Shown here: positions 1 to 6,721 of the stretch, in pieces | Numbering within the stretch: position 1 is the stretch's first letter | Layout of the letters: each line of letters begins with the position of its first letter | Assembly: GCA_947470005.1 (NCBI GenBank) | Contig: CANISA010000076.1 | Coordinates: 1 to 7,418 of the forward strand | Source: Legionellaceae bacterium | Lineage (GTDB): Bacteria; Pseudomonadota; Gammaproteobacteria; Legionellales; Legionellaceae | Direction: 5' to 3' | Length of the DNA: 7,418 bases | Program-made: the position numbers and the translations under genes | The notes under the pieces: generated by a model | The model's database searches: none | Seen by the model: only the letters and a program-made list of their open reading frames with translations | What the model was told of the DNA's origin: nothing

Positions 1-1013
1 TGACTGCGATGATCAAAGCGCATGAAATTCAAGGCTGTTTAGCGCTGGAAAACAGTTTAAATCGTCGTGGACTCGATCACGTGATGTTTGTGAAAGTGGC
101 CAGCACGGCGGTGTCAGCTCTGTTGCTCGGAATGGATCAAGACGGTGTGGAGCGCGCGCTATCGCATGTTTTTGTGGACGGACAAAGTTTGCGTACGTAC
201 CGCCATGCCCCGAATGCGGGCTCGCGAAAATCCTGGGCTGCGGGGGATGCAACCGCGCGAGGCGTGCGCTTGGCATTGATAGCGCACGCGGGCGAGATGG
301 GGTATCCGAGTGCATTGAGTGCCCCAACATGGGGGTTTTATGACGTCTTGTTTGGTGGGAAAGCGTTTCAATTTCAGCGCCCTTATGGGTCTTATGTCAT
401 GGAAAACGTGTTGTTTAAGTTATCTTATCCCGCTGAATTTCATGCGCAAACGGCGGTTGAATGTGCGGTCCAATTGCACCCGCTGGTGAAAAACAGGTTG
501 CATGAGATTGTCAGTATTGACTTGATAACGCACGAATCAGCCATTCGCATCATCAGTAAGCAAGGCGTGTTACATAATCCCGCAGACCGGGATCATTGCT
601 TGCAGTACATGGTGGCGGTGGCGCTTTTGACGGGCGACCTGCGTGCAGAAGATTATGAAGATGAGTTCGCGGCAGATGGGCGCATTGACGCTCTGCGCGC
701 CAAGATGCACGTGACGGAATCCCCTGTTTTTTCAGCCGATTATCACGCTCCAGAGAAACGTACGATCGCCAATAGCATTCAGGTTATGTTTGAAGATGGG
801 GGTAAAAGCGAGCGCGTGACCATTGAGTATCCGATTGGTCATCGCCGCCGCCGCGCCGAAGGGGTGCCTGTTTTACTTCAAAAATTCAAGCACAATGTGG
901 GTACGCGATTTGGCGCTGAGCGCGTGGACGATCTTCTGCAGGCGATGAGTGACACGCAGCAATTGAGCATGCTGTCGGTGACTGCATTTATGGCCATGTG
1001 GTGTGAAGAGTAG
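1..1013 (+). CDS. prpD: 2-methylcitrate dehydratase PrpD, 5'-truncated by window start
   Basis: PrpD dehydrates 2-methylcitrate to 2-methylaconitate in the cytosolic methylcitrate cycle, which oxidises propionyl-CoA to pyruvate. The reading frame is open from base 3 and runs without a stop through the ATG at base 9. That ATG is an internal methionine: the context L/T-A-M-I-K-A-H-E-I-Q is the middle of the family sequence, so roughly the first 150 of about 480 residues lie upstream of the window. Counting from the Met at base 9, the conserved blocks are RTYRHAPNAGSRKSWAAGDA (62-81), FQRPYGSYVMENVLFK (122-137), PAEFHAQTAVE (141-151), HNPADRDHC (189-197) and EYPIGH (273-278). These match enterobacterial PrpD closely from memory and separate it from more distant MmgE/PrpD relatives such as cis-aconitate decarboxylase. 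The C-terminus looks complete (TAG at 1011-1013). hutU follows after 8 nt, so the two are probably cotranscribed. Confidence 0.95.
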   Translation, partial: TAMIKAHEIQGCLALENSLNRRGLDHVMFVKVASTAVSALLLGMDQDGVERALSHVFVDGQSLRTYRHAPNAGSRKSWAAGDATARGVRLALIAHAGEMGYPSALSAPTWGFYDVLFGGKAFQFQRPYGSYVMENVLFKLSYPAEFHAQTAVECAVQLHPLVKNRLHEIVSIDLITHESAIRIISKQGVLHNPADRDHCLQYMVAVALLTGDLRAEDYEDEFAADGRIDALRAKMHVTESPVFSADYHAPEKRTIANSIQVMFEDGGKSERVTIEYPIGHRRRRAEGVPVLLQKFKHNVGTRFGAERVDDLLQAMSDTQQLSMLSVTAFMAMWCEE

Positions 1014-1021
1014 AGACACAT

Positions 1022-3028
1022 ATGACGATGTTTAAAACAGCTATCTTATGTGGTATTCCTGATGAATTGCCCATGCCGGAGCCTTATGATGTTTCTGTGA
1101 GCCACGCGCCTAAACGTAAGGATTGTTTGAGTCTTAAGGAAAAAAAGCTGGCGGTTCAAAATGCGTTGCGTTATTTTAAACCGGAACATCATGCGGTGCT
1201 GGCTCGTGAATTTGCAGAGGAATTGCATGCATATGGGCGCATTTACATGCATCGGTTTCGTCCAAATTACGCCATGCACGCGCGAGCAATCGATGATTAT
1301 CCACACCAATCGCGGCAAGCAGCCGCGATCATGCTGATGCTTCAAAACAACCTGGATCCGCGTGTGGCGCAATACCCTCATGAACTGATTACCTATGGAG
1401 GCAATGGCGCTGTTTTTCAAAATTGGGCCCAATACCGACTGACCATGCAGTACCTGGCGTTGATGACAGAGAGCCAAACCTTGCCGCTTTACTCAGGGCA
1501 CCCGTTGGGTTTATTTCCATCGCATCAGGATGCCCCTCGCGTGGTGATTACCAATGGCATGATGGTACCTAATTATTCAAAACCGGATGATTTAGAGCGG
1601 TTTAATGCGCTGGGTGTGACCCAATATGGTCAAATGACAGCAGGTTCTTTTATGTACATTGGTCCGCAAGGGATCGTGCACGGCACAACCATTACGTTGT
1701 TAAATGCGGGCCGAATGATCGCACGCGATGGCGAAGGCTTGAGCGGAAAAGTCTTTGTGTCGGCGGGACTGGGTGGGATGTCGGGCGCACAAGCAAAAGC
1801 GGCAGTCATCGCGGGTGCGATTGCGGTTATCGCTGAAATTAATCCATCGGCAGTCAACAAACGTCATCATCAAGGCTGGGTGGATGAAGTGTTCACCGAG
1901 ATGGATCTGCTTATTGCGCGGATTCACCAAGCGCGCGCTCAATGTGAAGCCGTGTCATTGGCTTATCAAGGCAATATTGTTGATTTATGGGAAGCATTGG
2001 TCGAAAAAAATATTCCCATTGACTTAGGCTCTGATCAAACCTCGCTGCATAATCCATGGGCCGGCGGCTATTACCCGGTTGATTTATCGTTTGATGATGC
2101 CACACGTTTAATGGTTGACGACCCAGCCCAATTCAAGCAAGCGGTGCAACATACGTTGATTCGTCATGTGAATGCTATTCATCAGATGATGGCCAAAGGG
2201 ATGTATTTTTTTGATTATGGAAATGCTTTTTTGCTTGAAGCCAGTCGAGCCGGTGCTGATATTGTACGGCCGGACGGCACGTTCAAGTACCCTTCTTACG
2301 TGCAAGACATTATGGGGCCGTTGTGTTTTGATTATGGCTTTGGGCCTTTTCGTTGGGTGTGCTCGTCAGGTCGTCCAGAAGATTTAGCCTTTACCGACGC
2401 ATTGGCGGCAGAGGTCTTGGAATCGATAGCGATCACTGCGCCAGCAGAAATTCAACAACAGTTGCTGGATAATATTCGCTGGATTAAGGCGGCAGGTGAA
2501 AATTGCTTGGTTGTTGGGTCTCAAGCAAGAATACTGTATGCGGATGCCGAAGGACGAACCAAAATAGCCCAAGCATTCAACGAAGCCATTAAAATGGGCA
2601 AAATTTCTAGCCCTGTGGTCTTAGGGCGGGATCATCATGATGTGTCAGGAACCGATTCGCCGTACCGAGAAACATCGAATATTTATGATGGCTCACAATT
2701 TACCGCCGACATGTCCGTTCAAAATGTAATCGGTGACGCTTGTCGAGGCGCAACGTGGGTTTCTCTGCATAACGGGGGTGGCGTTGGCTGGGGTGAGGTT
2801 GTCAACGGAGGGTTTGGCCTGGTGTTGGATGGCTCACTCGATGCGGAGCGCCGTTTAAAATCCATGCTGTTTTGGGATGTGAATAATGGCATTGCTCGAC
2901 GCAGTTGGGCTAGAAACCCAGGGGCCATGTTTGCGGTTAAGCGAGCGATGGCAGAGGAAGCGGGCCTGACGGTGACGCTGCCTCAGGTAGTTGATCAAAC
3001 GATTTTGGATGCGTTGTTTGATAATTAA
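1022..3028 (+). CDS. hutU: Urocanate hydratase (urocanase), long type
   Basis: HutU converts urocanate and water to 4-imidazolone-5-propanoate, the second step of histidine degradation, using tightly bound NAD+ in the cytosol. Visible landmarks are YGGNG (125-129), the glycine-rich GLGGMSGAQAKAA block (249-261), DLGSDQTS, GGYYPV, the active-site loop MGPLCFDYGFGPFRW (431-445), GRDHHDVSGTDSP (from 535) and HNGGGVGWGEV near the C-terminus. At 668 residues it is about 110 longer than the common Pseudomonas/Bacillus HutU (about 557) and matches the length and sequence style of animal UROC1 and similar bacterial long forms. The start could be the ATG at 1022 or the one at 1028. A weak purine-rich ribosome site (GAAGAG/AGAG, 1005-1015) does not decide between them. 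It lies 8 nt after prpD. No hutH, hutI or hutG is visible here. Its TAA overlaps the yajQ stop on the opposite strand. Confidence 0.96.
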   Translation: MTMFKTAILCGIPDELPMPEPYDVSVSHAPKRKDCLSLKEKKLAVQNALRYFKPEHHAVLAREFAEELHAYGRIYMHRFRPNYAMHARAIDDYPHQSRQAAAIMLMLQNNLDPRVAQYPHELITYGGNGAVFQNWAQYRLTMQYLALMTESQTLPLYSGHPLGLFPSHQDAPRVVITNGMMVPNYSKPDDLERFNALGVTQYGQMTAGSFMYIGPQGIVHGTTITLLNAGRMIARDGEGLSGKVFVSAGLGGMSGAQAKAAVIAGAIAVIAEINPSAVNKRHHQGWVDEVFTEMDLLIARIHQARAQCEAVSLAYQGNIVDLWEALVEKNIPIDLGSDQTSLHNPWAGGYYPVDLSFDDATRLMVDDPAQFKQAVQHTLIRHVNAIHQMMAKGMYFFDYGNAFLLEASRAGADIVRPDGTFKYPSYVQDIMGPLCFDYGFGPFRWVCSSGRPEDLAFTDALAAEVLESIAITAPAEIQQQLLDNIRWIKAAGENCLVVGSQARILYADAEGRTKIAQAFNEAIKMGKISSPVVLGRDHHDVSGTDSPYRETSNIYDGSQFTADMSVQNVIGDACRGATWVSLHNGGGVGWGEVVNGGFGLVLDGSLDAERRLKSMLFWDVNNGIARRSWARNPGAMFAVKRAMAEEAGLTVTLPQVVDQTILDALFDN

Positions 3029-3513
3029 TCGCGAAAATTATTAAATTGCAGCGGCAGTAGAATGTCTTCTGATTTTTTCAACAAGGCGATGCTTTCTTGT
3101 AAATCATCACGGTTTTTACCGGTGATGCGTACTTTATCGCCTTGAATAGACGCCTGTACCTTTACTTTGCTTTCTTTTAATTGTTTCACAATAAGCTTGG
3201 CTACGGGTTGATCAATGCCTTGTTTAAACGTCATGGTGAGTGAGTAGAATTTACCGCTGTGCACGGGCTCGTCTTCCATATCGACGCCTGCTGTGTCCAG
3301 ACCACGTTTGGTGCAGTGATTACGAAACAAATCTTCCAGTTGCCGCACTTGGAAATCAGACTCTGTTTTTAGCGTGACCGATAATTCATCCTGAATAATG
3401 CTGGCATTAACCCCACGAAAGTCAAAACGCGTGGTCATTTCACGGTTAGCATTTTCCACTGCATGGCGCAGTTCAACTTCGTTGACTTCAGAAACGATAT
3501 CAAAAGAGGGCAT
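3025..3513 (-). CDS. yajQ: YajQ family nucleotide-binding protein
   Basis: This is a small cytosolic protein of the YajQ family, with two ferredoxin-like domains. Family members bind nucleotides and RNA, and the Xanthomonas homologue is a cyclic-di-GMP receptor acting with a transcription factor; the role in this organism is unknown. Its 162 residues compare with 163 in E. coli. The signature segments are all present in order: the MPSFDIVSEV N-terminus, TRFDFRGV, SDFQVRQL, VHSGK, the KQGI turn, VQASIQGDKVRITGK, NRDDLQ, and LQFNNFRD at the very end. The ATG at 3513-3511 is supported by GGAGA 10 nt upstream and by exact agreement with the family N-terminus. It lies 35 nt downstream of an unknown 120-codon ORF on the same strand and is probably read with it. 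It is convergent with hutU: the two stop codons share TTAA at 3025-3028, leaving no intergenic terminator. Confidence 0.96.
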   Translation of the reverse strand: MPSFDIVSEVNEVELRHAVENANREMTTRFDFRGVNASIIQDELSVTLKTESDFQVRQLEDLFRNHCTKRGLDTAGVDMEDEPVHSGKFYSLTMTFKQGIDQPVAKLIVKQLKESKVKVQASIQGDKVRITGKNRDDLQESIALLKKSEDILLPLQFNNFRD

Positions 3514-3523
3514 GATGTATGGG

Positions 3524-3528
3524 TCTCC
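3524..3528 (-). promoter_or_regulatory. Ribosome binding site of yajQ
   Basis: On the minus strand GGAGA is followed by 10 nt and then the yajQ ATG. It is the only clear Shine-Dalgarno match in the 35-nt gap and supports the start at 3513. Confidence 0.6.
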
Positions 3529-3548
3529 ATCTACACAATGCTCTTATT

Positions 3549-3911
3549 CTACGTTGATTTTTTTATACTTTCTACGCACCGAGCATTAAACCGTTGCATA
3601 AACCGTGTTAATTGTTTGGCGTTCAATGTGGTTTGTCCTGTTTTTATGTATTGATTAATTAATGTATCGAAACATCCTTGGTAGGATTGATGTGAAGAAT
3701 CGACGGTTTCCTCGTGTGGGAACGCCGCTAAATTAACGGTGCGTAATGTCTCTTGATGGAAATCAGGGCCCATGCTGCGTTCAAACACCGCGGTTGCTTT
3801 GCAACAAATGGCACAATCGGCAAGGTCATTCAGGCTCATTCTTAAATTGGAAAATACTGCTTGTTCTGGTGATATTTTGTGATACTTAGAATAGCCATAA
3901 TGATTAAACAC
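3549..3911 (-). CDS. Hypothetical protein, 120 codons, cysteine-containing
   Basis: I do not recognise this protein. The longest reading starts at a GTG (3911-3909) with no convincing ribosome site. An in-frame ATG at residue 25 (MSLNDLADC) would give 96 residues, also without a clear site, so the start is uncertain. The product is soluble-looking: no signal peptide, no membrane segment. It has five cysteines: C33, C36 and C37 in a DCAICCKA cluster, plus C80 and C112. The second half (about 74-116) looks mostly helical and is basic near the end. The CxxCC cluster could bind a metal or simply be buried; there is no full zinc-finger pattern. It lies 35 nt upstream of yajQ on the same strand and 62 nt from the divergent yhbY. 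In its favour as a real gene: it fills a region no other gene explains, and it sits in operon-like spacing with yajQ. Against it: AT-rich upstream sequence and a weak start. Confidence 0.6.
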   Translation of the reverse strand: MFNHYGYSKYHKISPEQAVFSNLRMSLNDLADCAICCKATAVFERSMGPDFHQETLRTVNLAAFPHEETVDSSHQSYQGCFDTLINQYIKTGQTTLNAKQLTRFMQRFNARCVESIKKST

Positions 3912-3973
3912 TGTAATTTTAATGAAAAGTGTGCAATAATTTTGAATTATTTTTCTTGAAGTCAGTCAATAAT
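3912..3973. promoter_or_regulatory. AT-rich divergent intergenic region, probable promoters for yhbY and the hypothetical-yajQ unit
   Basis: This 62-bp gap separates two divergent genes and is the only place in the window where yhbY can have its own promoter. On the plus strand AATAAT (3935-3940) is a reasonable -10 match, but there is no good -35 at 16-18 nt. On the minus strand TAAAAT (plus-strand ATTTTA, 3916-3921) is a -10 match with a poor TTCAAA 19 nt upstream. Transcription from it would begin almost at the GTG of the hypothetical ORF, which would favour that ORF's downstream ATG. The role as promoter region is inferred mainly from the gene layout. Confidence 0.35.
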
Positions 3974-4336
3974 ATGTTAAAAAAATCCTTAAAATATCAA
4001 TTAAAAGCCCGTGCACATGAATTAAAACCTGTTATTTTACTCGGTGCAAAAGGCTTAACTCCGGCCGTTATTTTGGAAACAGAGCAGGCGCTGTTGGTGA
4101 ATGATCTCATTAAAGTTAAGCTGGCCGGTGTGGAACGCGAAGAAAAGCTGCACATCGCGGAAGCCATGTGTACGGAGCTGAATGCTCATCTGATTCAAAT
4201 TATCGGTAATATAGCGGTTATTTACCGTAAAAAACCGGATGAAGTTAAACCGCCAGTTAAACTGAACCGGCAAGGGCAACCCATCACAAAAAAACCCGCA
4301 ACCACACGGCGTGTGAATAAAAATCGGGATTATTAA
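3974..4336 (+). CDS. yhbY: YhbY family ribosome assembly RNA-binding protein (CRM domain)
   Basis: YhbY is a single CRM-domain protein that associates with pre-50S ribosomal particles and binds rRNA. The CRM domain spans residues 1-86: L-KARAHELKPVILLGAKGLT (12-29, with the GAKG loop at 24-27), a central EQALLVNDLIKVKL strand-helix, and IQIIGNIAVIYRKK (75-87). I chose the ATG at 3974 because the family begins with a short lysine-rich lead into this helix. The reading frame extends back to a GTG at 3929, but the extra 15 residues (CNNFELFFLKSVNN) have no counterpart in YhbY and would fill most of the intergenic region. The ribosome site is weak (TTGAAG, 3956-3961). E. coli YhbY has 97 residues; here about 34 residues follow YRKK, rich in Lys, Arg and Pro, probably a disordered RNA-binding tail. 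It is not next to rlmE/ftsH or greA in this window. It is convergent with the permease, sharing TTAA at 4333-4336. Confidence 0.93.
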   Translation: MLKKSLKYQLKARAHELKPVILLGAKGLTPAVILETEQALLVNDLIKVKLAGVEREEKLHIAEAMCTELNAHLIQIIGNIAVIYRKKPDEVKPPVKLNRQGQPITKKPATTRRVNKNRDY

Positions 4337-5712
4337 CGAGCAACCGGTTGCAGCGCACTGTTTTTTCGGCCATATGAAAAATAAATAATAAAGCCCACCA
4401 CCAACCAAACAACAAAACGAAGCAGTGTAAACCACGGCAGGTTAACCATTAAATAGCCGCAGCTAATGACCCCCAATACGGGCACGTAAGGCATGAGAGG
4501 CGTTTTAAAGGGGCGAACCATGCCGGGTTGGGTCACACGCAATACAATAACGCCCGTGCAAACCGTGGCGAATGCAAACAGTGTCCCTATGTTTACCAGT
4601 TCTGCTAAGTCATTCAGTGGAAGTAATGCTGCCGTCATGGCAATGAGTGCACCGCAAGGAAGGATAATGCGTATGGGGGTTCTGGTTCGTTCATCGACGT
4701 AAGCGAAATAGTGAGGCAGCAAACCATCACGAGCCATTGCTAAAAATATTCGGCTTAATCCATAAAACAACACCAGCATGACCGTGGTTAATCCGGCCAC
4801 GGCGCCAACACCGACAATACCTGCGGCCGTACGATATCCCAACAACATCAGCGCGTGGCTTATGGGTGATGCCACATTCAGATCAACGTAGGGCACGACG
4901 CCGGTTAATAAGCCAGAAACGAGAATGTAGAGGATGGTGCAAATCACCAGAGAGCCAATAATGCCACGCGGGAGATCACGCTGTGGGTTAATGACTTCTT
5001 CCGCCGCGGTTGAAACAGCATCAAACCCGATGTATGCAAAAAATATGAGGGACGCGCCATTGATGACGCCAGTCCACCCAAACGGCAAAAAAGGCACCCA
5101 ATTTTTAGGGTTAAACTCAGTGGTGGCTATTCCTATAAATAGAAAAATAACGATTAATTTTACACATACAATCGTATTATTGACAAAAATGCTCGATTTC
5201 ACACCGGCAACCAGTAATAAAGACAATAAAACAACAATAGTAAATGCTAAGAGATTAAGAACGCCACCTTGCAAAGGACTTTGGAGTAAAGAGGTCGGTA
5301 AATGGATCGTTAATGCCAATAATAAATCATTGAAATAACCACTCCATCCGACAGAAACAGCCGCAACAGATAACGAATATTCCAATAATAAATCCCAACC
5401 GACAATCCAGGCAATAAACTCCCCAAAGCCTGCATAAGCATAGCCGTAAGCGCTACCACAACCACCCATGGCGGCGGCTAGTTCGGCATAAGATAGTGCG
5501 GAACATGCGCAGGCGAATCCAGCCAAAAGATAAGAAAATATAATGCCTGGCCCGGCGTGAGTAGCAGCAACCACGCCAGTAATGATAAAAATACCTGCCC
5601 CGACAATGGCCCCTATACCCAGAAGGATAAGATCAAATGCAGACAGACACCGTTTTAATGGCTCACCCTGTGCTGCGACTGGGTTGATGTCTTTTTTACG
5701 AAACAAGTCCAT
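4333..5712 (-). CDS. APC superfamily amino-acid permease, cationic amino acid transporter (CAT) type
   Basis: This is an inner-membrane secondary transporter that most likely imports amino acids by proton symport. Its 459 residues form about 12 hydrophobic helices, roughly 26-48, 56-80, 97-121, 150-170, 176-197, 215-235, 250-272, 297-320, 347-363, 370-391, 408-424 and 427-447. Helix 1 carries the unwound substrate-binding motif GAIVGAGIF (34-42). Helix 6 and the following loop carry FFAYIGFDAVSTAAEEV and NPQRDLPRGI (242-251), the hallmark of the YfnA/GkApcT/CAT group. LLLEYSLSVAAVSVGWSGY in helix 3 fits the same group. The substrate cannot be read from sequence, and the family covers cationic, neutral and branched amino acids. 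The ATG has a good ribosome site (AGGA, 6-nt spacer) embedded in the end of the S49 peptidase gene, which ends 3 nt upstream, so the two are translated from one mRNA. Its stop overlaps that of convergent yhbY. Confidence 0.93.
   Translation of the reverse strand: MDLFRKKDINPVAAQGEPLKRCLSAFDLILLGIGAIVGAGIFIITGVVAATHAGPGIIFSYLLAGFACACSALSYAELAAAMGGCGSAYGYAYAGFGEFIAWIVGWDLLLEYSLSVAAVSVGWSGYFNDLLLALTIHLPTSLLQSPLQGGVLNLLAFTIVVLLSLLLVAGVKSSIFVNNTIVCVKLIVIFLFIGIATTEFNPKNWVPFLPFGWTGVINGASLIFFAYIGFDAVSTAAEEVINPQRDLPRGIIGSLVICTILYILVSGLLTGVVPYVDLNVASPISHALMLLGYRTAAGIVGVGAVAGLTTVMLVLFYGLSRIFLAMARDGLLPHYFAYVDERTRTPIRIILPCGALIAMTAALLPLNDLAELVNIGTLFAFATVCTGVIVLRVTQPGMVRPFKTPLMPYVPVLGVISCGYLMVNLPWFTLLRFVVWLVVGFIIYFSYGRKNSALQPVAR
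4340..4366 (+). terminator. Weak candidate terminator after yhbY
   Basis: A perfect 12-bp palindrome GCAACCGGTTGC (4340-4351) starts 4 nt after the yhbY stop and is followed, after 9 nt, by six Ts (4361-4366) on the plus strand. The palindrome can form only a 4-bp stem with a CCGG loop, and the gap to the T run is too long for a standard intrinsic terminator. The whole stretch is also coding sequence for the permease C-terminus, which by itself could explain it. Confidence 0.2.
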
Positions 5713-5715
5713 GCT

Positions 5716-6669
5716 TTATCCTATCCGCTGTTCCATCCCTAAAGCCAGGGGTAATTGGTTGGCCATGGCTGTACCAACGTTCTTGGCGACCTGTTCAAAC
5801 ACACTTCGTTTATCTGTGTAATCAATGAGTTGATCTATTTTGATGCGTTCATGTGCCAATTGGTCACTGCTGGCAAAGCCGTCAATCAATCCTCTTTCTT
5901 TGGCTTGAAGGCCGGTCCAAATTAAGCCTGAAAAAGTCTCGTCATCTATTTTTAGACGGTTACCGCGCCCGGCCTTCACCTTGTCGATAAATTCCTGATG
6001 AATCAAATCCAACATAGTCTGGAGGTTTTTTTCTTGGTTCGAGTCCACAGGTGAAAACGGATCCATAAATCCCTTGTTGCGACCTGCAGTCTGCAGGCGT
6101 CGCGCTACCCCCAGTTTGTTTAGGGTATCAACAAACCCAAAACCACTATACATAACACCAATGGAACCAACCAGACTTGATGGATTAGCGTAAATTTCAT
6201 CGGCGGCTGATGCCACGTAATAGGCCGCTGAGGCGCAGGTATCGATGCACACGGCATAGGTTTTGATCGCGGGGTATTTTTGACGGTAGGTGTGAATGAG
6301 GTTGTACATGTAATCAGCCTGCACAGGGCTGCCGCCTGGACTATCAATACGAAAAATAATTGCTTTCAATGCGTTATTCCCATACGCGTTCGCCATGCCT
6401 TTACTAAAGCTCTCTGCACTTCCGGAGTGGTTGTCAACTATCTCTCCTTTGATATCAATGAGACCAATATGTGGGTTATTGCGAACAATAAGGTCATTGT
6501 GGCCCATGAATAAGAGTGAATAGCTTATAAACATAAGGAATGCAGCAATGATGATGCGTATCGTCCAACGCCAAAAACGCTTGCGTTTTTTATCGGCGAA
6601 ATATTCAATAATAATCTTGTTTAACAAGGCTTGCGTGTTCGCGTTATCAACAGGTGATGGATGTTCCAT
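5716..6669 (-). CDS. Membrane-anchored S49 family serine peptidase (short SppA-like)
   Basis: S49 peptidases of this type degrade remnant signal peptides or membrane-associated peptides, facing the periplasm. The 317-residue protein has a basic N-terminal region (DKKRKRFWRW, 26-35), one membrane anchor at about 34-55, and then a single S49 domain. The domain shows the strand HIGLIDIKGEI (67-77), RIDSPGGSP (107-115, oxyanion-hole glycines), the nucleophile motif CASAAYYVASAADEI (Ser147), LVGSIGVM, and AGRNKG (Lys199) for the Ser-Lys dyad. The 52-residue spacing and even the residue numbers agree with Bacillus SppA (Ser147/Lys199, from memory), so it should be active. It is the short single-domain type, about half the length of E. 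coli SppA (618 residues). The usual ASGGYY is ASAAYY here. The ATG at 6669 is the first possible start before the anchor; its ribosome site is weak. It is the first gene of a pair with the downstream permease. Confidence 0.92.
   Translation of the reverse strand: MEHPSPVDNANTQALLNKIIIEYFADKKRKRFWRWTIRIIIAAFLMFISYSLLFMGHNDLIVRNNPHIGLIDIKGEIVDNHSGSAESFSKGMANAYGNNALKAIIFRIDSPGGSPVQADYMYNLIHTYRQKYPAIKTYAVCIDTCASAAYYVASAADEIYANPSSLVGSIGVMYSGFGFVDTLNKLGVARRLQTAGRNKGFMDPFSPVDSNQEKNLQTMLDLIHQEFIDKVKAGRGNRLKIDDETFSGLIWTGLQAKERGLIDGFASSDQLAHERIKIDQLIDYTDKRSVFEQVAKNVGTAMANQLPLALGMEQRIG
5719..5722 (-). promoter_or_regulatory. Ribosome binding site of the permease inside the S49 gene
   Basis: AGGA on the minus strand lies 6 nt before the permease ATG and within the last sense codons of the peptidase gene (ATA GGA TAA). 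This arrangement suggests coupled translation of the pair. Confidence 0.65.
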
Positions 6670-6684
6670 GATGGACTACTTGAT

Positions 6685-6710
6685 GTAGCGAAGGGGAAGC
6701 CCCATCGTAC
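6685..6710. other. Imperfect hairpin in the leader of the S49 gene
   Basis: On the plus strand GTA-g-CGA-a-GGGG-aag-CCCC-a-TCG-TAC folds into ten base pairs with one bulged G and one A·A mismatch, closing on a 3-nt loop. In the minus-strand transcript it lies about 15 nt before the S49 ATG. No T run follows on either strand, so it is not a standard terminator. It could affect ribosome access or mRNA stability, or it could be chance; the GC-rich core is notable in AT-rich surroundings. Confidence 0.4.
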
Positions 6711-6721
6711 CAGAACATTTT

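Noticed and set aside
9..11. ATG at base 9 as the true start of prpD.
   Set aside because: The frame is open upstream to the window edge and the residues here match the middle of PrpD, so the gene is cut by the window rather than short.
2994..3022. Inverted repeat ATCAAAC / GTTTGAT with a 15-nt loop at the end of hutU, considered as a terminator.
   Set aside because: AT-rich 7-bp stem, long loop, no T run on either strand, and entirely coding sequence.
3059..3078. AGAA-TGTC-TTCT followed by GATTTTTT, considered as a hutU terminator.
   Set aside because: Only a 4-bp AT-rich stem; the T run is explained by lysine codons of yajQ on the other strand.
3398..3654. Two plus-strand 63-codon ORFs opposite yajQ and the hypothetical gene.
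   Set aside because: They are antisense to yajQ, overlap each other, and show no recognisable motif or ribosome site.
3929..3973. Upstream GTG start extending YhbY by 15 residues.
   Set aside because: The extra residues do not resemble any YhbY N-terminus and would consume most of the divergent promoter region.
4934..5338. A 134-codon plus-strand ORF opposite the permease.
   Set aside because: The permease on the other strand is unmistakable; this frame shows no domain and is the expected shadow of a hydrophobic coding region.
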